A stretch of DNA of 24,577 nt from Mycobacterium paraffinicum (lineage in GTDB: Bacteria; Actinomycetota; Actinomycetes; Mycobacteriales; Mycobacteriaceae): contig NZ_MPNT01000055.1 of NCBI RefSeq assembly GCF_001907675.1, positions 1 to 24,577 of the forward strand. The letters run 5' to 3'. Below are positions 15,801 to 23,992 of the stretch, in pieces (position 1 is the first letter of the stretch; every line of letters starts with the position of its first letter). The notes under the pieces are model-generated. The model saw nothing but the letters and a program-made list of their open reading frames with translations. It was not told the DNA's origin and ran no database searches. The position numbers and the translations under genes are program-made.

Positions 15801-17006
15801 CTAGTACAGTTGGAGATCGATGGCGTTCGCTGCACGGGCGAGCAGCGCCCCGCCGGTGGCATCATCGTTGCCGGATTCAAATATCTCCAGCACTTCGGCG
15901 GTGGACTGCCTAATGTCCTCCCATGTCGCCTGAAGGGTGAATTCTGGAGTGCTATTCAAGATTGCCTGGTTCACCTCGGCGTAGTGGCGCATAGCCGCCT
16001 CGTACCTGGGGAAGGCGATGTGCGGATCGCCGCCGGCGGCCTTGAGTTCACCCGCCAGTACGTACGCCCCAACGACGGCGACGCTGGTGCCTTGACCAGT
16101 GAGCAAGGTCGGCGCACACGCGGCGTCGCCGACAAGGCTGACCCGGCCGCGTGACCATGAAGGCATATGGATCTGGGTCACCTCGTCAAAATACAGGTCG
16201 GTTGCGCCCGGCAGCGCGTCCAGCAGGGTCTGAACTGCCCAGTACTCGGTGTCGTCTTTCATAGCATCGTGGATAATCGCCTTTTGCGCTTCTTGGTCGC
16301 GCTTATCGAAAGTGATCGGCGGCGAGGTGAAGATGAACATGCCTCGGGTGTGCTTGTCTAAGCCGTACTGCATCACGCTGACGAATTTTCCGGGCAGCGA
16401 CGAGACGAACCACTGCCGTTCCATGTTCAGCAGGTTGGGAATGGTGTAGATGCCAACGTAGAACCCCGCAGGCTTTGCAAAGGTGCTCTCCGGGCCGAAT
16501 ACCAAGGACCGCACGTTCGAGTGCAGCCCGTCGGCGCCGATGACCAGGTCGTACCGCGAGGGCGGGTGGTTCTTGAAGGTGACGTCCACCCCATCGTCGT
16601 CCTGATCGATCCACGTGATGCTGTCGTCGAACACATAGGTGAGGCCCTCGACCGATTCGCGGGCCTGATGCAGGATGAACGTGAGGTCATCCCGCAGGAT
16701 TTCGATGTCGCCGGTGCCGGCGCCAAAGTTGCCGTCGGTCTTCCAGACCGGCTTGCCGTGTTCATTCAAGCGCACAATTTCTCGCAGCCGCACCCGCACG
16801 TCCCGGCAGGCATCGGCGATTCCCATACGCTCGGCCACCGTGACGGCAACGCCACGCAAATCCGTTGCGAAGCCCCCGATCCGGGGAGCGGGCGCTTGTT
16901 CAACCACGGTGGTGTCAAAACCGTGGCGCGCTAACCAATAGCCGGCGCACTGGCCCGCCGCACCCGCACCAGACACCAAGACTTTAAGTTTGCGCTCGTT
17001 TGCCAT
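15801..17006 (-). CDS. FAD-dependent monooxygenase (group A, PHBH/TetX-like)
   Basis: The 401-residue protein is a single-component aromatic-hydroxylase-type flavoprotein. The three family motifs are present: GAGAAG in the N-terminal FAD-binding strand (VLVSGAGAAGQCAGYW), the DG motif (YDLVIGADGLHSNVRSL, about residue 165) and the GD motif (RVSLVGDAACAPTLLTGQG, about 290-305). The middle portion resembles the TetX and RebC-like branch more than the phenol hydroxylases, so the substrate could be a phenol, a quinone-like or a polycyclic compound. No signal peptide is visible. The start is ATG 17006 with only a weak Shine-Dalgarno. It lies 99 bp after the acyl-CoA dehydrogenase gene and 12 bp before the AraC gene on the same strand, probably one transcript. 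Confidence 0.88.
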   Translation of the reverse strand: MANERKLKVLVSGAGAAGQCAGYWLARHGFDTTVVEQAPAPRIGGFATDLRGVAVTVAERMGIADACRDVRVRLREIVRLNEHGKPVWKTDGNFGAGTGDIEILRDDLTFILHQARESVEGLTYVFDDSITWIDQDDDGVDVTFKNHPPSRYDLVIGADGLHSNVRSLVFGPESTFAKPAGFYVGIYTIPNLLNMERQWFVSSLPGKFVSVMQYGLDKHTRGMFIFTSPPITFDKRDQEAQKAIIHDAMKDDTEYWAVQTLLDALPGATDLYFDEVTQIHMPSWSRGRVSLVGDAACAPTLLTGQGTSVAVVGAYVLAGELKAAGGDPHIAFPRYEAAMRHYAEVNQAILNSTPEFTLQATWEDIRQSTAEVLEIFESGNDDATGGALLARAANAIDLQLY

Positions 17007-17105
17007 GGTTGAAACCTATCCGCAGTCAGCGCTGGCGACATCACGCAGATTAGCCAAGAAATTGCTAAATCCTGCCATGCCGATGCGGCAGCGGGAACAT
17101 GCGCC

Positions 17106-18908
17106 TCAAAACCAGTCCGGGTGCATGTCCAAGGTCGTCGTGTCCATGGTGGCGAGCAGATCGAGTTGGGCCGACACCTTGGGCAGCTCGTAGGTGAAGA
17201 AGTAGCGTGTGGCGGCGCGCTTGCCGGCATAGAAACTCCCGCGACGTCCGCCCGTCGCGTTGAGCTGATCGAGCCACATCCACGCAATCAAGGTGTGGCC
17301 GACGGCGTCGAGGTAAATGGAGGAGTTGGCCAACGCCAGCCGGCGGTCGTTGTGATTCACCAGCTGCGTCGTCACCTCCCGCACGTTGTCCCACACGTTA
17401 TGTAGCTGTGCGGCCCAACGACCGGCGTCTGGATCGCCTGCCTGTGCGCGTTGGACCGTCGCGGCGATCCTCGCGGTCAGCACCTGGACGCCAGCGCCGT
17501 CGTGCAGTCTCACCTTGCGCCCAAGTAGATCAATTCCCTGAATACCGTTGGTGCCCTCGTGGATCGGGTTGAGCCGATTGTCGCGGTAGTGCTGCTCCAC
17601 GTCGTAGTCACGGGTATAGCCGTAGCCGCCGTGTGTTTGGATGGCGAGGTCGTTGGCCAGCAGACACCATTGGGACGGCCAGCTCTTGGCGATCGGTGTC
17701 AGCACGTCCAGCAGGAGCCCGGCGTCGCGGATCTGTTCGGGATCCGAACTGCTGGCCTGCTCGTCGACCAACCGAGCGCAATACAAGCCGAGTGCCATGG
17801 CGCCCTCGACGTAGGATTTTTGGGCCAGCAACATGCGTCGTACATCGGCGTGTTCAATGAGTGGGACCGGCGCTATGTCGCGTCCACTGAGATCTGGCGG
17901 ACGACCCTGGGTGCGGGCGCGCGTGTACTCGACGGACTTGAGGTAGCCGACGTAGCCGAGAGCGGTGGCGAGAAAACCGACTCCGATACGGGCCTCGTTC
18001 ATCATGTGGAACATGTATGCCAACCCGCGGTTCTCTTCGCCGACCAGATACCCGACCGCGCCGGGTTGATCGCCGGGAGTGTACGTACCGTCGCCGAAGG
18101 TCAAGACGGCGTTAGTCGTCCCGCGATTGCCCATCTTGTGGTTAAGCCCGCTCAGCACGACATCGTTGCGCACTGTGGTTTGCGGGCAGACCGAGTCCGC
18201 AGTCAGATACTTCGGCACGATAAACAGCGAGATCGACTTGACTCCAGCGCCGCCGCCAGGTGTCTTGGCCAAGACAAGATGAACGATGTTGTCGCTGAGG
18301 TCGTGGTCTCCGCCCGAAATCCACATCTTGGTGCCTGTGATGCGGTAGGTACCGTCGGCCTGACGTTCCGCACGGGTGGTGATGTCGGCGAGTGACGAGC
18401 CCGCATGCGGTTCCGACAGGCACATCGTGCCGAAGTAGCGGCCCTCCAGCATGGGCCGCACATACCGGTTGACCTGCTCGTCGGTGCCATGCGCGGCGAT
18501 GAGATGCGCGTTGGCGATGGTCAGAAACGGGTAGTTGGCCGTGCCGGCATTCGCGGCCTGAAAGAACGCCATCGATGCGCGGGCGACCGTTGTGGGCAAC
18601 TGCATACCACCGACGGCTTCGTCGAACTCTCCGGCGATCAGACCCGAGGCGATGTACGCGTCGAGTGCGGTTTTGATGTCCTCGATGAGGGCCACCGTGC
18701 CGTCAGGGAGGATTCGTGGTTCGTGGGCGTCGCTCTTTTTGTTGTGTGTAGCAAAGTAGCGAGTGGCGATGTCGGTACTCAGGTCGAGCACTGCATCGAA
18801 GGTCTCTCGAGAATGTTCTGCGAAACGTTCCCGCTGCGTCAAAGACTCGATGTCGAGCCATTCGTAGAGCAGGAAGTCAATATCGCGGCGCGAAAGTAGT
18901 TCAGACAT
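17106..18908 (-). CDS. Acyl-CoA dehydrogenase, FadE5-like long form
   Basis: The 600-residue flavoprotein oxidises an acyl-CoA to the enoyl-CoA in beta-oxidation. It is longer than the usual 380-400 residue enzymes and has the layout of mycobacterial FadE5 (about 610 residues): an extra N-terminal domain, then the core, then an added C-terminal helical domain. Core motifs include MCLSEPHAGSSLADITT, KMWISGGDHDLSDNIVHLVL, MGNRGTTNAVLTFGD and THGGYGYTRDYDVEQHYRDN. The catalytic Glu is in HEGTNGIQG near residue 450. The C-terminal FYAGKRAATRYFFTYELP stretch also matches this subgroup. ATG 18908 has no strong Shine-Dalgarno. It begins 23 bp after the SDR stop, so the two are probably cotranscribed. 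The acyl chain length is not predictable. Confidence 0.9.
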   Translation of the reverse strand: MSELLSRRDIDFLLYEWLDIESLTQRERFAEHSRETFDAVLDLSTDIATRYFATHNKKSDAHEPRILPDGTVALIEDIKTALDAYIASGLIAGEFDEAVGGMQLPTTVARASMAFFQAANAGTANYPFLTIANAHLIAAHGTDEQVNRYVRPMLEGRYFGTMCLSEPHAGSSLADITTRAERQADGTYRITGTKMWISGGDHDLSDNIVHLVLAKTPGGGAGVKSISLFIVPKYLTADSVCPQTTVRNDVVLSGLNHKMGNRGTTNAVLTFGDGTYTPGDQPGAVGYLVGEENRGLAYMFHMMNEARIGVGFLATALGYVGYLKSVEYTRARTQGRPPDLSGRDIAPVPLIEHADVRRMLLAQKSYVEGAMALGLYCARLVDEQASSSDPEQIRDAGLLLDVLTPIAKSWPSQWCLLANDLAIQTHGGYGYTRDYDVEQHYRDNRLNPIHEGTNGIQGIDLLGRKVRLHDGAGVQVLTARIAATVQRAQAGDPDAGRWAAQLHNVWDNVREVTTQLVNHNDRRLALANSSIYLDAVGHTLIAWMWLDQLNATGGRRGSFYAGKRAATRYFFTYELPKVSAQLDLLATMDTTTLDMHPDWF

Positions 18909-18931
18909 AGCGCTTTCGGGACGGTGAGGGT

Positions 18932-19663
18932 TCAGATCGATAGGCCACCGTCGACCGGAAGTACGACTCCGGTGACATAGCCAGCTTCTTCGGAGGCCAA
19001 AAAGCTCACGGCGGCAGTCATTTCGGCCGGATCTCCGAATCGGGGAATCGGGCCGGTGACCTCGGCGACCCTATCGGCCGGAATAGACGCGGTCATTCGA
19101 GTAGCCGCGTTAGGAGAGATGGCGTTGACCGTGACTCCGAAGTGGGCGAGTTCCTTCGCCGCAGTCTTGGTGAAGCCGATGATCCCGGCCTTGGCCGTCG
19201 CGTAGTTGGCTTGGCCCCGGTTGCCGTGTAATCCGGTGTAGGAGGTCACATTGATGATCCTGCCGAAGTGCTGCTGGCGGAAGTGCGGTACACAGGCTCG
19301 GGTCAATCGGAACGTGCCCCCGGCGTGGACGGCCAGCACTTGGTCCCAATCGTCGTCGGTGAGCTTCCATAAGACCCTGTCACGCAGTATGCCGGCATTG
19401 TTGACGAGGATGTCGACGCGTCCGGAGTGGGCGACGGCGGTCGACACGACGGCGTCCGCGTCCGCGCTGCGAGTGACGTCGGCGGGGATTGCGACGGCTC
19501 CGACCTCACTGGCCGCCTCGTCCAGGGCCCGCTCGTCGAAATCCACCATGAACACGGTCGCACCAGCGGCGCGGAAGTGGCGCGCGATGGCAAGGCCGAT
19601 GCCTCGCGCGGCGCCGGTGACGATCGCGCTACGCCCGGCGAAGTTGAACGACATGTTCGGCAT
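18932..19663 (-). CDS. SDR family oxidoreductase (FabG-like 3-oxoacyl reductase / 3-hydroxyacyl-CoA dehydrogenase)
   Basis: The 243-residue protein is a classical SDR. TGAARGIG is at residues 17-24, the structural motif NNAG follows near 88, and the active-site Ser (NVTSYTG), Tyr and Lys (YATAK) are all present. The C-terminus VTGVVLPVDGGLSI is typical of FabG-type enzymes. An Asp at the end of the second strand (FMVDFDE) suggests NAD(H) rather than NADP(H). ATG 19663 is chosen because AGGAG (complement of 19675-19679) is eleven bases upstream; the internal ATG at 19654 is less well placed. In an operon with an acyl-CoA dehydrogenase and a former thiolase it most likely handles the 3-hydroxyacyl/3-oxoacyl step of a beta-oxidation sequence. 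Confidence 0.9.
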   Translation of the reverse strand: MPNMSFNFAGRSAIVTGAARGIGLAIARHFRAAGATVFMVDFDERALDEAASEVGAVAIPADVTRSADADAVVSTAVAHSGRVDILVNNAGILRDRVLWKLTDDDWDQVLAVHAGGTFRLTRACVPHFRQQHFGRIINVTSYTGLHGNRGQANYATAKAGIIGFTKTAAKELAHFGVTVNAISPNAATRMTASIPADRVAEVTGPIPRFGDPAEMTAAVSFLASEEAGYVTGVVLPVDGGLSI

Positions 19664-19681
19664 ACCTGTTATTTCTCCTTG

Positions 19682-20176
19682 CTAGCTCAGTCGCTGCACG
19701 ATCGTGGCCATGCGACCGCTCGGAGGCGCCGTCGGCGCGATGGGCGTTCGGCGTCTGCGTAGATCGGATTGTGCGTGTCGGGTAAGGAATCTGAGATGCC
19801 CTTGACATACCGGGACACGGTTTCGACCCCCCGCGGAAATGAACGCATCGTCCTCGCCGGCCCTGATCGCGTGCATCGACATCCTGGTCGTCTGCAGCGA
19901 CGAGGAGCAGTATCGGGTCACAGTGGTTCCGGGCAGACCGTCGTAACCCAGTTGGACCGCGACGTTGCGGGCGATTTGGAAGCCTTGCTCACCGCCGGGC
20001 AATCCACAGCCCAGGTCGAGATCGTCGATATCGGCTACGTCGAGGGCCGGAACCTGTGCCAGTGCTACGGAAACCATCTGCGCGGCGAGGTCGTCAGGTC
20101 GCATATCGACCAACGCGCCCTTAGCGGCCCGACCGATCGGGAAACGGGCGGCGGCGACGATCACGGCTTCGGTCAT
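19682..20176 (-). pseudogene. Thiolase (acetyl-CoA acetyltransferase), truncated and frameshifted
   Basis: From ATG 20176 the frame reads as a normal thiolase N-terminus: TEAVIVAAARFPIGRAAKG, then the catalytic cysteine in TRYCSSSLQTTRMSMHAIRAG. At the six-C run 19827-19832 (six Gs on the coding strand) homology leaves the frame. Dropping one base restores VETVSRYVKGISDSLPDTHN and PIYADAE, and a second shift near 19750 gives HRADGASE. The remaining two thirds, including the GHP and CxGxG motifs, are missing; the sequence runs directly into the ribosome-binding site of the SDR gene at 19663. The gene has AGGAG just before its ATG and would have been first in the operon behind the TetR operator. 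A sequencing error at the C run could explain the first shift but not the loss of the C-terminus. Confidence 0.85.
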
Positions 20177-20219
20177 AGCGCTCCTACTCTGGTCGCCCAC
20201 GGGGCGGGGAGCAGTGAAT

Positions 20220-20260
20220 AAAATATGCGAGCGTATAGTTTCTATACGTTCGCATATAAT
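20220..20260. promoter_or_regulatory. TetR operator: 35-bp palindrome in a divergent promoter
   Basis: The arm ATATGCGAGCGTATAG (20223-20238) is mirrored by CTATACGTTCGCATAT (20242-20257) around TTT, with 15 of 16 positions complementary. A perfect TATAAT (20255-20260) overlaps the right arm and suits the plus-strand regulator at 20312. On the other strand TATTTT (complement of 20220-20225) overlaps the left arm and could serve the minus-strand operon. A TetR dimer here would block both promoters, giving autorepression plus operon control. Confidence 0.8.
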
Positions 20261-20311
20261 GGATGACACCCGACGCTGTGTCAAGAGGCTAGGAAGTAGA
20301 AAGAACGGGGC

Positions 20312-20962
20312 ATGGGCGAAGTGCAGACCAGAGGTGACGCAAGTCAAATCGGAACGTCCAGGGCCGCCGCACGCATCCGGACCGCGGCGGTCGAGATATT
20401 CGCCCAAAGGGGTTATGGCGCAACGTCGCTGCGTGACATCGCCACCCGCCTGGGGCTGAGCCCTGGCGCCGTGTATCCCCATTACAAGACGAAGGAGTCG
20501 CTGCTCTACGCGATAAGCCTGGAAGGGCACACCGCGGCGCTCGCCGCAGTGACCATCGATCACTCGGAGGCCGGGGGGCCCGTCTCCCAACTAGAGCGCG
20601 CGGTGGGCGCCTATGTCGAGTGGCACGCAGTCAATCACGCGCTGGCCCGCGTGGTGCAGTACGAACTGCGGTCGTTGTCCCAGGCGCACTACCGCCAGAT
20701 CGCGACGATACGAAAAAAGACCACGGCAGTCTTCAGCGACATAATCCAAAAGGGAGTCCGCGCAGGTGATTTCGATGTCGAGGATGTCGATGCCGCGGTG
20801 CTGGCCATCTCATCACTGTGCATCGACGTCAGTCGGTGGTTCCCAACGCGCCGCCGCCGAGACCCAAGCGAGCTGGCGAGTACATATGTTGGCCTCGTCA
20901 TGCACATGCTCATGGTGCGAACGTCGCAGCAACCCAAGGCTTGTCGGCCTCCGAGCTGCTGA
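20312..20962 (+). CDS. TetR/AcrR family transcriptional regulator (KstR2-like type)
   Basis: The 216-residue repressor has a clear N-terminal helix-turn-helix: RIRTAAVEIFAQRGYGATSL, then RDIATRLGLSPGAVYPHYK, with the canonical YPHYKTKE end of the recognition helix at about residues 55-62. The C-terminal sensor (ALARVVQYELRSL, then SSLCIDVSRWFPTRRRRDPSELA) is of the type found in regulators of CoA-dependent degradation such as KstR2, which respond to acyl-CoA-like ligands; that ligand class is inference. The ATG at 20312 has only a weak GGGG-type ribosome site. It is divergent from the thiolase-remnant/SDR/acyl-CoA dehydrogenase operon, and the 35-bp palindrome between them is its obvious operator. 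The last dozen residues (QQPKACRPPSC) look unconserved. Confidence 0.9.
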   Translation: MGEVQTRGDASQIGTSRAAARIRTAAVEIFAQRGYGATSLRDIATRLGLSPGAVYPHYKTKESLLYAISLEGHTAALAAVTIDHSEAGGPVSQLERAVGAYVEWHAVNHALARVVQYELRSLSQAHYRQIATIRKKTTAVFSDIIQKGVRAGDFDVEDVDAAVLAISSLCIDVSRWFPTRRRRDPSELASTYVGLVMHMLMVRTSQQPKACRPPSC

Positions 20963-21194
20963 GAAAAGCCTTCATGCGGTGGCGTTTCGGCAAGTTCCGG
21001 TCAGTGGATCGTGCCGCACTCACGCGTAGTGCCGATTCGGCGCGTGGGCCGGCGTGTAGGTTATTTGGGCGCGTCGGTTCGGCGACCGCGAAAGTACAAC
21101 TTCCAATCTTGTCTGCTATGTCGAGTATGAGTGTGGCGTCCGCACTCGGTGCCGGCTAGTGGCTGCAAGCACCCAGCGACAACGCGGCTGTGCT

Positions 21195-22262
21195 CTAACC
21201 TGAAGGCGTCGGCGGCCGCCAAGGTGCAAAAACCGGAGCGTGCAAAATACCGGCAGGCGCCGCGCAGACATCTGGAATGGCATTGACCGCGGTGGCCATC
21301 GTGGCGTGAAAAGCGGGGTCATAAGCCGCAAGGTCGCCGGCCGGATCCAGTGTCGTCAACGTGTCGAACACGCTACGAACCGACGGCTTTCCTTCGATCT
21401 CAATGATCCACTGGTATCGGTCCGGCGGGATCGGCCAGCCGCCCGCGCCTCGCTCGCATGACCAGTAAACCTCGACGTCAAGGAATCGATGGTCGCCCAC
21501 GTAGCCGGCAACGGTGTGCTTGACTGCCACGACGGTGCCTTGTTTGACATGCCCGACCACAAGGTCGAGATCTTTTGTCGCCGTGGCCGGTTCGAGCCCG
21601 GTCTCCAGCTTGGTGAGCGTGACACCGAGATTCCGAGCTACGCCAGTTACCATCTCGGAGAAGAACGCCGCAAAGTATGGGCCGAACGGCATATCTCCGT
21701 GAACTTCGCTGGCTGGCCTGCCGAAACGAAGCGCATCAATGAGTGTGGATGCAGCGGGGTGGTCCGTGCAATCAACGAGCTCGACTAACCGCAAATGGTC
21801 GACTTCCGTGCACATACCGGTCAAAGTCGCTGCAACGCGGTCAAACATGAAGCCGGGTTCGATACCGGTGCCAAAGAGTGTGGTGTTGCCGGCGTGGCAA
21901 GCCCGGGTGAGCCGCTCAACCACTTCTGGCCCGCGGAACTCCGGGGCGAAGTAAGTGGCCGTACTGATCACGTTCTTGCCCGAGGACAGCAGTGCTTCGA
22001 CGTCGTCGTCGAGCTCTTGCAATGACGAGGAGAGCGGCGTGTAGAGCACCACGTCTGCTTCGCTGGCGATCACCGCATCGCGATCCCGAGTTGCCCTAAT
22101 CCCCGTCGGCGGTCGATCGACGAGCTCGCCGGCGTCACGGCCCTCCTTGTGCTCGCTGTACACGTACAAGCCGGCGAGTTCCAACGAAGGATCGTCGATT
22201 ATCTGCTGAAGACAGAGAGATCCGACGACACCGGGCGCCCATTGAATCACACGATAAGTCAT
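21195..22262 (-). CDS. Dihydrodipicolinate reductase-like oxidoreductase
   Basis: The 355-residue protein has an N-terminal Rossmann domain (MTYRVIQWAPGVVGSLCLQQ) of the dihydrodipicolinate reductase N-terminal type, followed by ADVVLYTPLSS and a helical C-terminal domain with GTGIEPGFMFDRVAATLTG. Proteins of this shape are numerous in mycobacteria and resemble 2,4-diaminopentanoate dehydrogenase; they are not the lysine-pathway DapB, which is shorter, and their substrates are unknown. The stop is TAG at 21195-21197. ATG 22262 has no clear Shine-Dalgarno, and the upstream DNA is notably AT-rich, as expected of a promoter. Two direct repeats and a palindrome lie 50-80 bp upstream. It converges with the TetR gene; nothing recognisable lies in the 232 bp between them. 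Confidence 0.8.
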   Translation of the reverse strand: MTYRVIQWAPGVVGSLCLQQIIDDPSLELAGLYVYSEHKEGRDAGELVDRPPTGIRATRDRDAVIASEADVVLYTPLSSSLQELDDDVEALLSSGKNVISTATYFAPEFRGPEVVERLTRACHAGNTTLFGTGIEPGFMFDRVAATLTGMCTEVDHLRLVELVDCTDHPAASTLIDALRFGRPASEVHGDMPFGPYFAAFFSEMVTGVARNLGVTLTKLETGLEPATATKDLDLVVGHVKQGTVVAVKHTVAGYVGDHRFLDVEVYWSCERGAGGWPIPPDRYQWIIEIEGKPSVRSVFDTLTTLDPAGDLAAYDPAFHATMATAVNAIPDVCAAPAGILHAPVFAPWRPPTPSG

Positions 22263-22310
22263 AATTCGAGATTAGGTTTTGATTGAGTAAATAGCAAGTG
22301 GCCCAGGGAC

Positions 22311-22340
22311 ATTCAAGTAAAGAACCTGAATATTCAAGTA
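22311..22340. promoter_or_regulatory. Direct repeats ATTCAAGTA and an embedded palindrome upstream of the 21195-22262 gene
   Basis: ATTCAAGTA occurs at 22311-22319 and 22332-22340, a 21-bp period, which is two helical turns. The perfect palindrome TGAATATTCA (22327-22336) overlaps the second copy and extends as an imperfect 16-bp dyad. The position, about 50-80 bp upstream of the minus-strand ATG at 22262, suits an operator. The rest of 22263-22492 shows only AT-rich promoter-like DNA. Confidence 0.4.
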
Positions 22341-22492
22341 TGTCCGACTGATTCACAGATTAATCCGCGCGGATGGGTAGAGAATGCCGCGCATTCGTGG
22401 CCGCGATAGCCTTCCTTCGCAACTGTCGACGCCAGCGAAGATGTGGACCGACATAGCGTGGCGTTACTTCCCAATCGCGCCTGCCGCAAGGG

Positions 22493-22633
22493 ATCACATT
22501 AACGGTCCCAGAATCTCATCGCGATCTTGTCGAGACGTCACACGTTGCTCCGCCGAGCGCTGTCGCCACAAATGAGAGATCGCAGGCGGCCCTGTTCATC
22601 GTCCGGCCGCTGAATCTCTCTCGGGTACTTTAG
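22493..22633 (+). pseudogene. Relic resembling the N-terminus of a PPOX-fold (pyridoxamine-phosphate-oxidase-like) protein
   Basis: A plus-strand frame with no start codon reads TLTVPESHRDLVETSHVA and continues about 25 residues to a stop at 22631-22633. This resembles the beginning of the small PPOX/F420-dependent family, whose members typically open with a VPESHRDLL-like segment, a strand ending in VAAL-T and then a DG-P turn. The codon where the initiator would be expected (22493) is ATC, and the remaining two thirds of such a protein are absent. Base changes in the middle make the match imperfect. The identification comes from memory of the family pattern and is tentative. Between this relic and the luciferase-like gene (22634-22780) I see nothing. 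Confidence 0.35.
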
Positions 22634-22780
22634 ATTTGATCGGGCTCTTCTGTCGACGGTGTCAACCTCATGATGTTCGATCGTATCGCGCCGGTACGGC
22701 TAAAATCCGACTCCTTTCTAACGCCCCGAGCCATTGCAGTGGCCGTTCATCGCTCAGGGCGAGGTGCTCGAGATTTGGTC

Positions 22781-23977
22781 TTATGAGCTCTGGTTGAGTG
22801 CGACGGACGATCTGGCGTCTGCGGATACGTTGGTGCGCTTAAGGATTCGCGCTACCTCGATGATCCGATTGGCTGAGAGTTGGGCATCTTCCGGATCCAG
22901 AAGGAAGGGCAGGGTATCCCCAAGGTGGAGCCACGTCGCCCCCGCGTCGATGTACGGTTGCAGTTGTTCGGCGACCTGTGCCGGCGTGCCGTATATCCAT
23001 GCTGCTTCTGTCATCTTGCGTGTTACCCGACCGAGAACCTCCTCACCCTCAGCCTTGCTGACCTTGACCGGCAGCAGGTCCAAAGCATAGTGCCAGCCGG
23101 GCCGGGGAGGCTCGAATCCGTCGCGCCGCCAGTCCTCCTGATTGATCCGACCCCACGTCGCCGTGAGCCAGCGCATAAACGGGTGATCGAGAGCTCGATC
23201 GATCACGTTCTCGTCCTCATGGATCAGCAATGCGCAAGGGAAAAGCGCGAATTCGAACGCCTCCGGATCGCGGCCGTGCTCAGCGACTTGGCCACGCAAG
23301 CTGGTTACGATCTCCTGCAGGTGCTCACCGCCGTTCGCTACTCCCGGCGCGAGCGTGGCGAAGCCATCTGCGTATTTGGTCGCGATCTCAAGCAGTTTCG
23401 GTCCGCCGCCCAAGCAAAAGACGCGCGGTGGCAGGCGCTTGGCGTCCCCGAGCCACGCCTGGTCATAGATCCAATGGTGGCCTTCGAAATCGATCGGCCC
23501 GTCCTTAGAGAGAAACTTCTCGTAAATCCTCAGGTGGTCCTCCATCCGCTTCAGGCCCTGTGCGCGCTTCCAACCGAACGGCTGAGCCTGTTTGAGTTCA
23601 CCGGCGCCCAATTGCAACGTTGCTCGCCGACCGGACAATTCGCCGAGGGTGAGCATTGTTTCAAAAAGCTCTGCTGGGCTGCGCCGCACCGTGTCGGTGG
23701 CGGCCGTAACTCCTAGACCGGGTGCCGCACCGACGGCATGGGCCAGCGAGGTGAACGGGTCGGGAAACGAGTCGCAATCCGGTAGCACACGCGCCATCGG
23801 GATCGAATCGGGATCCCACATCCATGGCGGAGTAAACCATGTGAGCTGGTCCCACACCATCCCACTATCGATCACACCGCTGTCGCGGTACTGTCGAGCA
23901 TTGTCCGTCAAAGTAGCCCGCAGATTGTATCGGCTCCAGGCAAACGGCGCGTCGATCTCAATTCTCCCGCTGCTCAA
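22781..23977 (-). CDS. LLM class flavin/F420-dependent oxidoreductase (luciferase-like)
   Basis: The 398-residue protein is a bacterial-luciferase-fold TIM barrel. Visible segments are DSGMVWDQLTWFTPPWMW, the strand-loop GLGVTAATDTVRRSPAELFETMLTLGELSGRRATL (family-typical spacing), QLGAGELKQAQPFGW, RMEDHLRIYEKFLS, PRVFCLGGGPKLLEIATKYADGF, and GTPAQVAEQLQPYIDAGATWL near the C-terminus. The last is the common G-x-P-xx-V-A-E-x-L motif of F420- or FMN-dependent family members. Whether it uses FMN or F420 cannot be settled here; in mycobacteria F420 is common for this class. TTG 23977 is the start: AGGAG (complement of 23983-23987) sits five bases upstream. It lies just downstream of a decayed SDR gene with which it may once have formed an operon. 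Confidence 0.88.
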   Translation of the reverse strand: MSSGRIEIDAPFAWSRYNLRATLTDNARQYRDSGVIDSGMVWDQLTWFTPPWMWDPDSIPMARVLPDCDSFPDPFTSLAHAVGAAPGLGVTAATDTVRRSPAELFETMLTLGELSGRRATLQLGAGELKQAQPFGWKRAQGLKRMEDHLRIYEKFLSKDGPIDFEGHHWIYDQAWLGDAKRLPPRVFCLGGGPKLLEIATKYADGFATLAPGVANGGEHLQEIVTSLRGQVAEHGRDPEAFEFALFPCALLIHEDENVIDRALDHPFMRWLTATWGRINQEDWRRDGFEPPRPGWHYALDLLPVKVSKAEGEEVLGRVTRKMTEAAWIYGTPAQVAEQLQPYIDAGATWLHLGDTLPFLLDPEDAQLSANRIIEVARILKRTNVSADARSSVALNQSS

Positions 23978-23992
23978 TGTTTCTCCTTCGCT

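Noticed and set aside
19682..20590. A 302-codon minus-strand open frame as one long gene
   Set aside because: Only the part from ATG 20176 has thiolase homology and a ribosome site; the upstream extension overlaps the operator and the tetR gene in antisense.
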